Positions 52,301-64,000 are shown, counted from the stretch's first letter. The stretch: DNA of 64,000 bases from Stropharia rugosoannulata (GCA_028532985.1 JANCIK010000010.1:2666001-2730000), one strand, 5' to 3'. Notes: generated by a model not told the origin, from the sequence alone. Program-made: numbers and translations.

Positions 52301-53105
52301 AGTCATCTGAGTTCAGGGTAGCCATGGTAGGTGTATAAAGCAGTGCAAAGTTGACTCTGGTGCTGTGCAATGAGTAGGTCTCAAGAAACGAGCGCACCAT
52401 GCACTAGATCTTGTCTACTTATACAATATTATATTTACACTATGAAGAATGATTTTCCCAACCAATGGTTGACAATCTAAATAAAACAAATGTCGGAAAT
52501 CAATCTTCTATGTATTATTTCATCAACTTCTCTGTCATAGTTTCTCTAGAGAAAGGACACCTATAAAGAGGAAAAACAAAGTTACAACAACATCAGGTGT
52601 CTTACAGCAACTCGACACTGTCTTATGACCTCTTTTTTCCTTTTATGACCAAGCCATTCTCTGTTAATTAAGCGATCTTTGAGGAGGTGCTTGGGAGGTG
52701 CTATTTTTAAATCAAAAAACTGTATCAATCCACTTCCTCAAAGAATAACAAAGCACAAGGCAATAAATTTGCATAATAAATGGTAAACTATGTTCATTAT
52801 ATGTCTTATTACACTATGGATATGTATTCTTTTGGTGAGAAGAGATATTGAAGCTGAGCGTCGAGATGTACGGTCCATCAGTGATGGCTAAATTAAGAAA
52901 CTCCCATGTCACCTCGCATGCACTGCATTGAAAACGGCACTGTGTCATTAAAAATGACAGCAAGCTCAATTTTTTTTCGCAGATGTGTGGCTGAATACTG
53001 TGGGTTTTATATTTTGTAAAATTTATGCATAGTATATAGGCTACATGTCATGTAATGCTGCTCTGACCGAGTACACGGTGTGACCGAGTTCCTGATTACG
53101 TACAG
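49321..53105 (-). mobile_element. Pogo-like (Tigger/Fot type) DNA transposon
   Basis: 3785 bp, flanked by TA (49319-49320, 53106-53107). The 25-bp terminal inverted repeats CTGTACGTAATCAGGAACTC-GGTCA are identical at both ends (49321-49345 and 53081-53105). The 9-bp motif ACTCGGTCA at the inner end of each repeat occurs once more inside each end (49524-49532 and 53064-53072), as expected for transposase-binding sites. The single gene, on the minus strand, is a DDE_1-type transposase. The internal AT-rich sequence at 52430-53040 is non-coding. Confidence 0.88.
49692..52400 (-). CDS. Pogo-like DDE transposase with long coiled-coil C-terminus
   Basis: Two exons (52400-51580, 51525-49692) encode 884 residues; an alternative ATG at 52325 would remove 25 residues. 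N-terminal residues about 45-150 hold a Psq-type HTH (S-L-R-K-A-A-N-F-Y-D-V-P-R-S-T-L) and a second CENP-B/Tc5-type HTH (V-V-A-E-W-I-K-V-M-G-R-R-A-V-P). The DDE_1 core has D in I-Y-N-C-D-E-K-G near residue 210, D in L-L-I-L-D-G-H-N-S-H near 310 and D in L-Q-P-C-D-V-A-V-F near 350. After the core comes an unusually long tail: a Glu/Lys/Arg/Ala coiled coil (about 570-680), a Ser-rich acidic stretch, an R-G-R-G-R-G-R-G-H-G basic patch and a long Ser/Pro end. The frame is intact, so the enzyme may be functional. The intron is 54 nt. Confidence 0.9.
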
Positions 53106-53107
53106 TA

Positions 53108-56100
53108 ATATATATGCCAGCCAGCCACCCAGTCATCCAGCCGTGTCAATGAGCAAGACCAGAGTGTCGTCTCGGAAGTGGACGCGGACGTGAGTCGTGA
53201 CAGAGGGATATTAGCTATGTAGATATGTAATATGTCAGCGTGCTCTACCACATCTATTCGCGCGCGTTGAAGGGCGGCGGGCGGTTGAGCGGTTGGGCGG
53301 TTGGGCGCCGGTTGGGCGGTGCGCAGCCAGCAGCTGTCGCCGCTCACATCATCCAATATCCATCCATCCATCCATCTGCCAGACGCTATCAACGAGTCAG
53401 AGCGCTAGACGTATCTAGTCTGTCTGTCTGTCTACTCTAATAACCAGACTGTCAATTTCTGTATTGCTTATACGAGCGCTTAGACTGATCGATCAGCTGA
53501 GTACGTCGTATCATGTATGAATCAGGCGAGCTATGAATCAGGCGAGCGAAGGGTGCGTGCTAACTAACTAACGCTTTTACGGCTACTATTATATATCCGT
53601 GTTCGACAGGTGCCCAAGCCTCGCGCTGTGCGCTGTGTGCAAGGGCACGGTGCGGTGCGGTGCAATGCGGCGGTATGTGTTATATAACACAGGCTCCCCG
53701 AGCCGCCTCGATAACTCTCACCCGCTCGCTCCGCCTTTTGCGGGGAGAGCGGCACCCGGCACGGAACCCTCGCATACATACATAAATCCATATGTACATA
53801 CATTCGCCTCTTCGCCTTCGCCTGTCCGCCTTCGCAATTACGCACATGCCACAGTAGACCGGGGACCCTGCAGAAGCCCCTCCGACCGGCATGTATGTAC
53901 ACTTAAGCAGCTATGACCGCACGGCTGATCGCCTCCTGCCTATGTATATGTAAGAAGAAGAGGTAAGTAAGAATGAAGGAACCCAGTGCACTGATCATGA
54001 TCGATCTGTCCATGTCCATGTCCGATGGTCCAAGAATGTCGTTATCGCTGTGTGTTATTGCTGCGACTTCGCACCGTGTTTATACATACATACAATCCAA
54101 TGCGGGTGGATGGATAATGGACATAGCGATCAGCGTGCCGTGCCGTGGCAACCTTGAACCCCCCGCCTGACCTCGCTGATATACGACGGATTAAGATGGC
54201 AGGCGAGCGTTATCAGTCTAATAATTGATGCCTGCTGTGTCGGTAAGCGGCCGTTTCTTGTGCGGTGACGCATACCAGGCACTCCCGAGCTCCGCGCTGG
54301 TTCCTATATGTAGTTCAACCCAGCAGGCCCCATCTTTTGTTGTTCTGATTTGAAGAAGCACGGGCGTAGGCTGCGCGTGGCAGATGCACACAGAGCCATG
54401 GGGATGCGCGGGCTCTACACGGGCACCGCACGCACGGCATGCCACCGCGGTGTGCCATGCCGTCATCGCAGCCTGTACTGCGGCGGCATACCCGTCTGAT
54501 AAGGCCGGTCGGAGCTGCTCTAGATCTGCTTGCCCCAAGCTCGCCCCTCCGCTTGTGCGGCGCGTGGCAGCGTGTGGCGTGTCCTGCATCCGGGGTGGCA
54601 GGAGGCCCATTCGCGCGAGCCTATTTGTGTATCTGATGAGCTAAATACACACACGCGGTTAATATATTGCGGCACAGGCCCTGTCTCGTGGTGATTTTCC
54701 CGACGAGACTACATATACATACATACAAAAGACAGCGCTGTATCAGCGGCGTACGTACTTAGCCGCCGTCCCCGGCGTGTGCGCACAGGTCGCCCTGTTA
54801 GGCAGGCAGGCAGGCAGGCAGGCAGGCACCTGGCAGACCAGTGTACTCTACGCCATACGTTCCATTTCTGGACCATGTTTGTTATGTACACTGTCGAATC
54901 TATTCACTCTATTTCTGCTGCTCGGGTGAATTGCGCCGCAATTTGTCGATATATATCATTGCGTGTCATGTAAATATGGATTTGGCAGAATGAGACAGAC
55001 TCGGCACCTTCGACGCGACGGCAGGCATTCTTGAGAGGTTCTGACAGTTACATACATACATATGTGCTATGTACTCATTGTTCGCACAATCAGTCGCACT
55101 GAGTAAGAAGCCTTTTTGAGTAACGCTTCATCTCAACAAGTAGCTGATATAGGAACCGAAAGCAGACACACCAAATCCAGGCCGTGCCTGGGAGAGGAGG
55201 TTACATAACATCACGGACGCTCCCGGTCTGATGTACCCCAGGGCCCATCGTGACTCGTCCCAGGAGCTCAGGCCCTACCGTGTCGTCCTGGTCGCGCACA
55301 GCCGCAGAGAAGCACACGCAGGGTATTTCACCTGCGCTTGGCTCGGAACAGTAAAGTGCTCAGAAGAGTAGCCTACCGCGATCGCATCCGGCAGGAAGCA
55401 CTGGTCGCCAACATAAATAAATATGTGTGTCTGAAGAACATAAATCCAACCTTCCAAAGCCGATCTGCAACCCGCGCTCTAGTCCATACGGAGCGCCCCT
55501 TCTCGCGACTGTCGGCGACACCGGGGAAACCAACTGCATACAGTTGACTATGTATAACCCTCTGTATTCATGCTGGCACCGGTTCGCCGACGTGCGCGTG
55601 CGCGGGGCTATATCAGGCGTACTATACTATGTGAGTGTGCCACTGGTTCCCAGGGATCGGAGCTTTTCTGCGCGTTTCTAGGACTGTATAATTAGGCGCA
55701 GAATGAATGAGAGGAAGGTGGGATGTTCAAGGATACTCACTGATTTGTATAGATAGTTATAATTGAGCAGATGGATTCTGCAGATGACACACCCCTGCGC
55801 ACCCACGCCCGCGCTTCCGATATTGAGTTGTCTTCGCAGCGAAAACAGGCGCGTTCCTCGGAATCAGTGGGACCGCAGAAGTTAGAACCTGTTGCTTATC
55901 TTATCGTGCGCATCTTGCCTACAGCGCCCGCGATGCTGCCACGTCTGTCCGGGGCGGCGTCTGGCGGGCGTCTTCTTTCAGCCTCTTTCTCTGCACACCT
56001 GACATCATTCTCGCGCGTCTGGCATGTGCTGCGTGCGACCTGTCCGGCTGGCTAAATACCCAGTTTACATAGCTACTCTACACAAAGCGCTGCCAGCTGC

Positions 56101-58700
56101 CTAACCTGGGACCCTTGACTGACAAGCTACCGCGTAGTCGCGATGGCACTGGCACTGTCGTAGTGCTTGCCGTGTCTCAGCCCGTGGGGTTACCCCTAGG
56201 TCGCGATGGCAGTTGGCCGAGCGACACAGACCGCCACTTGAACACCCGGGAGGGGGGTACCCTGCCGGCCGTCTTCTGTATACATACCATACCATACGTA
56301 TGCGCAGAGGGAGAGAGTACACGCTGTCGCAGCTCGCCCCGCCCCGAACAGTTGGTTGTCCCAGCACAATGTGAATGCGCTGTATGATCGGACAATCCGA
56401 AGTGGACAGCCTACATAGCCAGGGCCGCTCCTAGTCTGTGTCCCGCCGAAATGAGTGGGGCTTCGCGCAGAAGCGGGCGACTGGCGTCTGGCCTGCGTGG
56501 CAGCTCATGTGGTCTGAGAGCGCAAACAGGTAAATCGTCTACGGGACCGGGAGAGAAGGCGCTGAAGAAAAGAAGAAGAAGCGCACGATCGCATATCCAG
56601 TTGCAGGGGTGTTCGGTTCTATCGCTAATTTCAGTCGATGCGATCGTTCGTCACTGGCTCTGAATCCAGAACGGCGTAATTAGTGCAGAGACTCCCCGCG
56701 AAGGTGCTATTTGAGGAACCGGGCTTTCCTACATAGAACACAAGGCTAGATGGCTTGTTATGATCAACCAGTGTATGAATCTGAGGGTACGCGTGATTTG
56801 ACCGTGTGCGTATGTAGGAGAAGCATCTACTTACATACATGGCATTCTATTATAGTAGACCCCTGTTCGAGATAATATTGTCTGTTTGCCTATTCGTATA
56901 TAGTAGAGGGGCCTGGCCAATGAGAGCTAGCGTACTCACATAGAGACTTCGAGGCATATGAACTATTGAAGTTGTGCCACGAATCCTTGGAATGAAGGCC
57001 TACATATCTTGAAGCTCTGGGTTCGCAATCTATTTAAGTTGTAAGGCACTTCAGCTCGAACCCACCGCGTTATTTTGGCATATGTACATTATATGTCATT
57101 TAACCTAATGTGTTAGATACCCTTGTGCCGGTCATGAGATCCGAAGAAAGACATATCACTGCTCGAGTGAATGTATGCCCGTGACACAGCACTTTATATG
57201 TCGCCTGGATCAAGAAGCATTGCCCGCCGATAGGACGCGGGACTTTGACTTGAAGCGAATCAGTAAGCTCCGGTGTGCTCGCTAGTCTCTAGGAAGTTCA
57301 CAGTGAAATAATTTTCGCCAATCCCGAGAGCGCTGATCTACACGCAGCGCGTTGGTAGTCCCATTGATTTAGTACATGACATCATTAGGACAGCGCTCAA
57401 TATCCGCTCGACTTTTTGCCGACGAGTATCCTCGAGTATCTCGTGAATTCTGTCACTCAGGTGGGGATAGATGTATCTATTGGTATGTGATCAATATGCA
57501 AAAGGAACCATTGTCATACATATATATATGGAATATAGTGACCTTGTTAAGCGATGTCTAAACGTTGCAAATTACGGGACATTTTACTCTGACCCGGAAA
57601 CATACATAAACCTTCGAAAACTTCTTATTGAGGGCATACATAATACTCGTGACCGTAAGTTAATCACGCAGAATAATGGCTTTTTGTGTGAAGTGAAGCA
57701 TTGTGGCACGGAGGATGAACAACTGCCAAAATTAAGAGAAGCTGGATGGAGATGACTCGACCGCCGCTTTCTCTATTGTTCTTACACAGTTTTTGACAAA
57801 CGAAACAATTAGGTTGGTGCCTGATTGCTGAAATTAGGGGTCGTAACGGTACGTAGCTCACCTCGTTGTGTGATATCAGATGATACACGCAGGCTAATAC
57901 CGTTTTATCCTGTCTGATTAATGAAGTACATAGGCCATTACAAATTTATTGCGGGCCGACCTCGTTCTCTTATGTAGTAGACTCAGTCATCCGATGCGAC
58001 AGGTGCCATGTGCAAAGAAGGTTAGCCTCAGACTCTCTATGAATAACATTAATTAATCTACTGTCCTCGTCATTTCAAGCGACCTCTGCCGTCTTCACTA
58101 CTCGGAAATTGATCGATAAATTTGGTTCTGCTATTGTGAAAGGTGACAGGAATCTACCACTGTCAGTAATATCTATGTATAAGCATGAGAACCAATTATT
58201 TCTAAATGCATACTTCTGCTCTCTTGACTTGTTCCTGGTCCTTCGGTGACAGGTCGCGTCAATATTGAGCAACAGCCGATAATCTGCTGACAATCTTTTG
58301 ATGAGATGAACTTCCCCTTTGCAAAGAAAACAAGATCATTCTGGGATAGAACAACGACTGAATTTAATTATATACTAGGATGGTTGAAGCTCCCCTCCCA
58401 GTAGTACGTACTACTATCCTCATGGATGCCACTCTAGACCTGTGCAATTCACCAAAAGTATGTGAATAATCATAAAATAAGTACCCAGGGCCCACGTGTA
58501 TGTGCGTGTGAAAGTGCCTGTACACATTTTAATCTCCGAAGCCCAGGTGCCTTGCTTACGTCATATTGCTGGTCAAGTTAAGGTTGCCTTTGAATTTCCT
58601 AGTTATGCTACATCGTTAATTCAGCAGTCAACTCCTCTCATAGCCTTTCATACCGCACACGATCAAACTCACTTTTTTAACGGTCACATTCAACTATCAC
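53108..58700. other. Gene-poor region with short tandem repeats
   Basis: Only short open frames with no motif. The first 3.5 kb resemble 28.6-33.7 kb: GC-rich, with TACATACATACA words (53770, 54080, 54720, 55060) and small arrays. From about 56.8 kb it becomes AT-rich. The last 200 bases contain the probable promoter of the MPP6-like gene. I find no gene, RNA or transposon end. Confidence 0.45.
54801..54828. repeat. (GGCA)n microsatellite
   Basis: Seven tandem copies of GGCA. Confidence 0.85.
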
Positions 58701-59587
58701 ATGGCTAGCAAATCTCTCAGCACGAGCACGCTCAGCCTTCGCTTCATGCAAAATGCCCAACGGGCTAAACAATTGAAAGAAGTTGAACTCGATCGTGCCG
58801 AAGTAAAAGATGACGAGAAGTGGGAAGTGAGCCAGGAAACTAGAGAATCATGGGGGCTGAGTGGCGAATCTCATTCTGGGTGAGTCGTATTCAAGGCTAC
58901 CGGAATCAGCAATTGTGATGTATGATAGATCATCATCTGAAGTGCACGAGTCATCATATCTGCCCTTCCTCTTTGCGGACGCGGAAAGCTCCAGAAATGA
59001 TTCCAGCAATACATCGGCCGTGCCAAAAACTATCGGTCGACGCGTCTTTAACAAGAGGGGGGAGATGGTAATGGTTGGGGTGCGTGTAAAGCGATTGATG
59101 CTTCATACATCGTCTGACGCCTTTCACACATTAGTCTTCGGAAACAGGGACAGCTTCCCCATCCATACCGACAGAAGCAACTCCCCAAGCGTCTTCTAGC
59201 AGTCGGAAAGTACATCCCAGACCGGTCTCAATATCCGCGACGGGCTCGTCAGGACACTTGCATGGATTTGAAGGGCTGACAAAACCGAAAGACGGGAAAC
59301 CATCCAAAAGCGCTCGCGACGCTATTTTTGAAAGTGGTGGCGTCGGGACTGACCTGAAGGCGGAGTCCCGAAAGAATCCTAGTCTCATCAAGCCAACCTT
59401 CTTAAAGCCAGCGGGTGTTGACGAGCCAAAGGCCGTTCAAACGACATCATCTATGCCTGTGCCTGTCAAGTCCGAAGAGGTGATAATTGGGGCGCGCGAG
59501 AAGAAGAAGCCGAAGCGCGAGAGGGAGGCCGGCGAGCAGAATGAAGGCAGGAAACGGTCGAAAAAGAATAAGAAAGGACCAGAATAA
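58701..59587 (+). CDS. MPP6-like RNA-exosome cofactor
   Basis: Three exons (58701-58879, 58929-59079, 59135-59587) encode 260 residues. The N-terminus S-L-R-F-M-Q-N-A-Q-R is the conserved helix of M-phase phosphoprotein 6, followed by an acidic/basic helix, W-E-V and the motif S-S-Y-L-P-F-L-F-A (about residue 70). Then come G-R-R-V-F-N-K-R-G (about 103) and H-G-F-E-G-L, resembling the 'GRxSFxGFNPxVE' region of human MPHOSPH6. The C-terminus is a Lys/Arg-rich nuclear-type tail (K-K-K-P-K-R-E-R-E). In known eukaryotes MPP6 docks on Rrp6 and the nuclear exosome and supports 5.8S rRNA 3' processing and RNA surveillance. It is longer than the human protein (160) because of the tail. The assignment rests on motif recall. 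Confidence 0.6.
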
Positions 59588-60991
59588 GCGATCGCAGTGT
59601 ATATGCTGCTGGTGCGTATGACTTCTGCCGATCGTATACGAATACCTGACTTCTACAGCTTCTCATGTGTCTTGGAGTTCTAAACTTTGACACCACTTTT
59701 GTCATCCAGGCTAGACCTGGCCTATGATCACTCAGGATAATCTATCCCTGTTGAACATGCGTCATTCCTTTCTACACACTCGGCTCGTCTTATGGAATGT
59801 CGTAATGTTATCAACACAGCCTCGCGCGATTTACCCACTGCAATACCGTCCAGAACGTTTCTCCGGTGTCAAGGGAGGTTCAATAAATGTAGGGCTTTCC
59901 CTGATCTCATGGACCATTTCTGTCAACCGCTGATGAACAGTAGACCCCATTAATAGCGTTCACAGAGGATCTTCTAGCAGACTATGTTTGAAATGACTTT
60001 ATGACATGTAACTGGCATGAGCATGTTGCGCCGCTGGCGGACGTACCGTGAATTGCAGCATGAGTATGACCCAGTTCAACGGTTATAGATCTTGACACCT
60101 TTTCGACCCTATCGATTAATAGACGAGCATATTGGGCGGCCTCTGGCACTTCGCGGGGAAGAGCCCGGCCTTTTCAGTCTGCTCAGTTGTACTATACTTC
60201 TTCAGCGTAAGTTCACGTCAAGATCCGAATCTTTGCTAAGTACAGGCTGCAAACTACTACCCTTATTCATTGTGGCATGCACTGCCAGGACTGTAACTAA
60301 ATAATAATTTCAACGGGGCCGTAACGAAATTTCCGAATTAAATTTGAAGATCTGGCCAACCAGTTTCTGCGGGATATGCGACCACTATCTAAATCTATCC
60401 AATGGTTATTGCGAACTTTAAAAGCTCTCGTAGGATAGATGACAGACCTGAGGCAGCACTGAACGAACATACAACATAGCTTATCTCTAACATTATAGCA
60501 GTCTACTATCTCTTCAAAGTTTTTCGAAATTTATTTTTCATCAGCAAGATCATATACAGACTAAATATGCTACTTCAACACTTTGTAGTAGTAAAAGGCT
60601 GCTATGAGGCTGGGAAATAACTTCGCGACAACATTTCATATGTCTGCCGCCTTATGCATACTGCCGGCAAAATGCCGATGAGCGCCGCAAGAATCGAAGA
60701 GGCTGTGCTCGTGTCATCTGATTCTCATTCAACTCGTTCACAACGTACAGCGTCGTACACCAAGTCGGCAGCACGGTGCTTGCGTGTCGCTTATCTTACA
60801 CGACGTCGTCTATGAGTGCAATCATTAGGCTATCTTTCGAACAATCGCACTTCTAAGCATCAAGTGCTACTGGGACTGGTACTGAACGCCGAAGACTTCT
60901 GAATTCGAGACAGCTGAAGCCTAAATGGCGCCTCCAGGTAACCCTCCTCCTTCTCTTCTCCTAGGATGGCCAGGAATACTCACGTTAATCA
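59588..60991. other. AT-rich spacer
   Basis: No coding signal on either strand. The last part (about 60925-60991) may hold an upstream non-coding exon of the next gene: an ATG GCG at about 60924 is followed by a donor-like GTAAC and a pyrimidine-rich acceptor CTCCTAG. Confidence 0.4.
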
Positions 60992-61464
60992 ATGCGCATC
61001 ACGAACGTTATGAACACTTGTACAGAGCCTAAACCTTCCACTAGACCTCAACCTATCGGGGATGGGCCTACAGTGGTACTTCTCACCACTTGCGTGCTGT
61101 GTATCCTATTCCTATTGTGGCGGCGCGCGGACTCGTTACGGCATGTGGTTGCTCACCGGTAAGTCTACTTGCGAACCAAGAGACTTCTCTCCTGATATTA
61201 CTTGTATCAACAATCAGACTCAAAACACTTCGTCAACCATCTGGGCAAATCCGTTTGTCCATGGACGACGGCCCTCCTGCGAACGAATTTCTATCAGACG
61301 ACTACGACAATGACCCGTCCCACATATCAGATGACGAGCCACTAACAGCGCATATACGTGCGTGGCGCGAGCCCAGGGGACTCCTACCACCCAAAGGACA
61401 GGCCCCGCCGCTTCACATGCCCGACGCCGACGATTTACCCGCTTGGCCCCCCTCTGCCTCATAA
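60992..61464 (+). CDS. Small single-pass membrane protein, function unknown
   Basis: Two exons (60992-61158, 61218-61464) give 137 residues. A short polar N-terminus (about 25 residues) precedes one hydrophobic helix (about 27-45: T-V-V-L-L-T-T-C-V-L-C-I-L-F-L-L-W) capped by W-R-R. A basic amphipathic stretch follows (L-R-H-V-V-A-H-R-L-K-T-L), then an acidic soluble tail with M-D-D-G-P-P-A-N-E-F-L-S-D-D-Y-D-N-D and a Pro-rich end. By the positive-inside rule the tail should be cytosolic. An in-frame TAA six bases before the ATG supports this start unless an upstream exon is spliced on. The charge pattern and the clean splice favour a real gene over chance. I recognise no named family. Confidence 0.65.
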
Positions 61465-62352
61465 TAGGCCACTATTTCTATGCCTTTTGCTTTTTACTGT
61501 TTTTGGTGCGTCGTATGTCAGTCGTCTGTTGTTTCTCCGTACTGATACATGTGTCAGCTATGTATTTATGCATATACCTCTTGCTGTATTAGTTGTTTCT
61601 CTACATCATCGCTATTGAAATTGTCCGCAAATCAAGCTCCACTTCTGCTCCTTACTATTGTAACAACATTGCTGCCGTTTTTATGCTGTATTTAACCCCT
61701 GGCTACCTCGCACAGTCTATTCTGTCGAATCGATCTGCGCACTCGATGTTTCTACTCTTACTCTGAGGCAACAGACAGACTGGCAGTGATATTGAAAGGC
61801 TGTCCTAACTGTCTACTATGTAGTGGCGTTCGTTCTGGATTTGCCGCTTTTAGGTCTTCTTCGCTGAGCATGTGGTCAACACAGGTATTCTTGACAGATG
61901 AGTACGACAAAGGCTGTGGCTCCCTTGTGAGTCCCGTAACTATGCCTATAAACACTCCACACTAAGCACTGGCAGTATTGGGCAGCACCAGGAAAACTAT
62001 ATCCAGTCCACTTTGCAAATAAAATCATTGCACCTTGCATTCACACTAAACACAGGTTAGGAGAAGACACTGGCTCTTATCCCACGTCCATGTAAAGGTC
62101 CGTCCCCGATTCCAGTTTCGTTTTTAATATACGGATTGTTCGACTTGTTCATAACACTTCGGAGAAGAGTAGTCTCAGTGAAAATGGTGCAGTCGGGCTG
62201 TGTATCTGGAATTAATATGATGGATTGCCAGCTGTGACTGTTCTTCTCGACTGCACAGCCTGGTTTTTATTTCTCATATATAATACAGATGTCCGAAGGA
62301 GACATCTTACGTTCAGTCTTGTTCAAGCGACCTACAAGATTATACCCCTACA
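61465..62352. other. Spacer
   Basis: AT-rich, no credible gene. A minus-strand frame at 61758-61955 has no motif and no splice partner. Confidence 0.4.
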
Positions 62353-64000
62353 ATGGTTTCCCCAGAGTTGAAGGCATCCGAGCATGCCAACGATGTGAGT
62401 GCCGGGCAGCAACCAAGGTAAATACTGATTTCTCACTAAAAAATTACCTGCGCCACAGGTATCTTTTGGACCCGTAAATGCACCTGGTCGTGGGCGGCGT
62501 CATACTGGTCCTCCACCACACATGCACGGCGCCAGCGGCGAGGGAAGAAATCCGCGGCCCTCAAATTGCTCTCCACGGCGAGGGTATGTATGAGGCATCC
62601 AGGCTCTAAATAGGTTCACTGATTGAACTTTCCAGGTCTAATGGGGAACGCAACCATGCGGAATGTACAATGTTCCACTCAGCACGCAATGTTGTTGTAT
62701 CACACGCAACGTTTATGAGCCAGCAAACCGTCCATATTCACAGTATGTAATCATTTCTCTCAAGGAAAGACGGTAATAATTGGTCATACTTAGAGGAATC
62801 CAATACGCAGTTAGGATCTGACGGTTCACAAGAAGCAGTAAGTCAATGTATCACGTATGTGAACTAGGTTCAATTATAATTTTATAATCTATATGTCCAG
62901 TCTCAATCACCTTCGAAACCGGATAAAGAAAATACTTCCATTGGTCAACAGGAAACTGAGAGCTCTACTCGCCATCCGGTACAAAAGACTGATGCAGAGA
63001 TCTATCAAGAATTCATTGGCAAGTCAAAGGCTCGGGGGAATGCCCTATTCACTCCCCAGCCTTATTCGCAGTTACCCAAGGCCTATCGCGCGAAAGGGGT
63101 CTGTATTGGGGACGTAGGCGTGTTCACACCCGAGGGCGGTTTTGACTTTTTGTTCAACATACTCCTCTCGCCGTCGGATCCGACAAATCCTGCTGAGCTT
63201 CCGCAAGATTTTGCTCCATTAACACCTCCTTTAAAGCCTATGGACGTACGTAAATTTAAAGAGTATTCGTGTGGGAGTCACCTCTTGAGCCCTAATGTCT
63301 CCCCGGTTAAAGGGAAAACCTTAAAAAATTCGTGCGTTACATATAATCTTTTGTCTCTGCGGTACAGACTCTCATTCTATATCGAACTCAAGAGGAATGG
63401 CGTTCCAATCATTTGTTCCCGATGGAGCAATACTTCTTATGCCTGACGGTGCTTCAGCGGAAGAACTCTCGAATCTGCCTATATTTTACAAATACATCAG
63501 CGACAACGCACACAACTTCTATGACTTTGCCAGAAATGTGCGAGGTCGCGCGATTAAGAATGGGCAGCTACATGTCGTCTACGGGTGCCGAAAGACAACT
63601 TCATGGGGCATTGCAACGTTTACCGACACTTCCGATCTCCAGCTTGAGTTTCTGCCTGCTCATGACGCTGGAAGTAATATATCCTTTTCTTGGAACTATA
63701 CCTTGACGCGTGGCACAGCCCAGGTCAAGACAGGTCCGGATGCAGAAGATAGTGAAGACTTGGACGGGGTTGGGGATGGTGTCAGGCCCAAAAACCAGTG
63801 CCTCTTCGCTAGCACGCTCAGCATTCGGCTCGGCAGCAGACCTCGTAATAAACGTCAACATAAAGGCTCTTTAGCACAGACGGTCGATGACTGTGGCGAA
63901 TCAGGTTCTTCAATTCGGCCGACATCTCTCGACAATTCACAAATTTCAGAGTCTGGCTCTGGTTCTCTAAACGGGCTTGTAGACCTGTCGCCCAGCAACT
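62353..64000 (+). CDS. Uncharacterised mushroom-family protein, 3' end outside window
   Basis: Six exons are visible (62353-62394, 62459-62583, 62636-62742, 62794-62837, 62901-63249, 63368 to beyond 64000), coding about 433 residues without a stop. Pieces in order are a Gly/Pro/His-rich N-terminus and a strand-turn segment F-H-S-A-R-N-V-V-V-S-H-A-T-F (about 66-80). After a polar linker come V-G-V-F-T-P-E-G-G-F-D-F-L-F-N-I (about 178) and F-V-P-D-G-A-I-L-L-M-P-D-G-A, then Y-I-S-D-N-A-H-N-F-Y-D-F-A-R. Next is a beta-rich block with L-H-V-V-Y-G-C-R-K-T-T-S-W-G-I-A-T-F, N-I-S-F-S-W-N-Y and N-Q-C-L-F, and a Ser-rich tail. I know this set of motifs from many unnamed multi-copy proteins of mushroom genomes; no function is established to my knowledge. 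The start codon is the ATG that opens the first exon in the linked frame. Confidence 0.7.

Noticed and set aside
57471..57755. 94-codon plus-strand frame in the gene-poor right region
   Set aside because: No motif, weak start and no linked exons.

Overview
The window looks like a contig piece from a mushroom-forming basidiomycete (Agaricomycetes). Genes have many exons with very short introns (about 48-76 nt, GT-AG, one GC-AG). The protein repertoire fits this too: a GH71 alpha-1,3-glucanase fused to WSC domains, a tandem-domain membrane protein of a type I associate with mushrooms, and a chromodomain-carrying Ty3/Gypsy element. Exon models were built by hand; every complete multi-exon model closes in one reading frame with a total length divisible by three.

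Layout. 1-6.3 kb: AT-rich sequence with no supportable gene. 6.4-12 kb: an APH-type phosphotransferase, the La RNA-binding protein (minus) and, divergently transcribed from it, a Rpp14/Pop5-like RNase P/MRP subunit (plus). 12-16 kb: a 20-exon alpha-1,3-glucanase with four WSC domains and two micro-exons (4 and 8 nt). 16.5 kb: an intron-containing tRNA-Thr(AGT). 17.2-26 kb: a membrane-anchored protein (minus), a small heat-shock protein (plus), a zinc-free MDR/quinone-oxidoreductase-like enzyme (minus) and a DCN1-like neddylation factor (minus). 26-33.7 kb: gene-poor sequence that turns GC-rich and full of TACA/TGTA tetranucleotides. 33.7-36.5 kb: a 919-residue His/Ser/Pro/Gly-rich protein of unknown function (minus).

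38-53 kb is a transposon island with three nearly or fully intact elements of different classes. The first is a Tc1/mariner element with an intact DD34E transposase. The second is an 8-kb Ty3/Gypsy chromovirus with 513-bp LTRs differing at two positions, a TGTAC target duplication, a Tf1-type self-priming site, a pol gene broken by a 29-bp tandem duplication, and two extra genes between pol and the 3' LTR. The third is a pogo-like element with perfect 25-bp terminal repeats and an 884-residue transposase. 53-58.7 kb is again gene-poor. 58.7-64 kb holds an MPP6-like nuclear RNA-processing factor, a small single-pass membrane protein and the 5' part of an uncharacterised mushroom-family gene that runs off the end.

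The most interesting items are the extra double-zinc-knuckle gene and the self-priming architecture of the retrotransposon, the micro-exons that rebuild conserved motifs in the glucanase, and the divergent La / RNase P subunit pair, whose products would act on opposite ends of precursor tRNAs.
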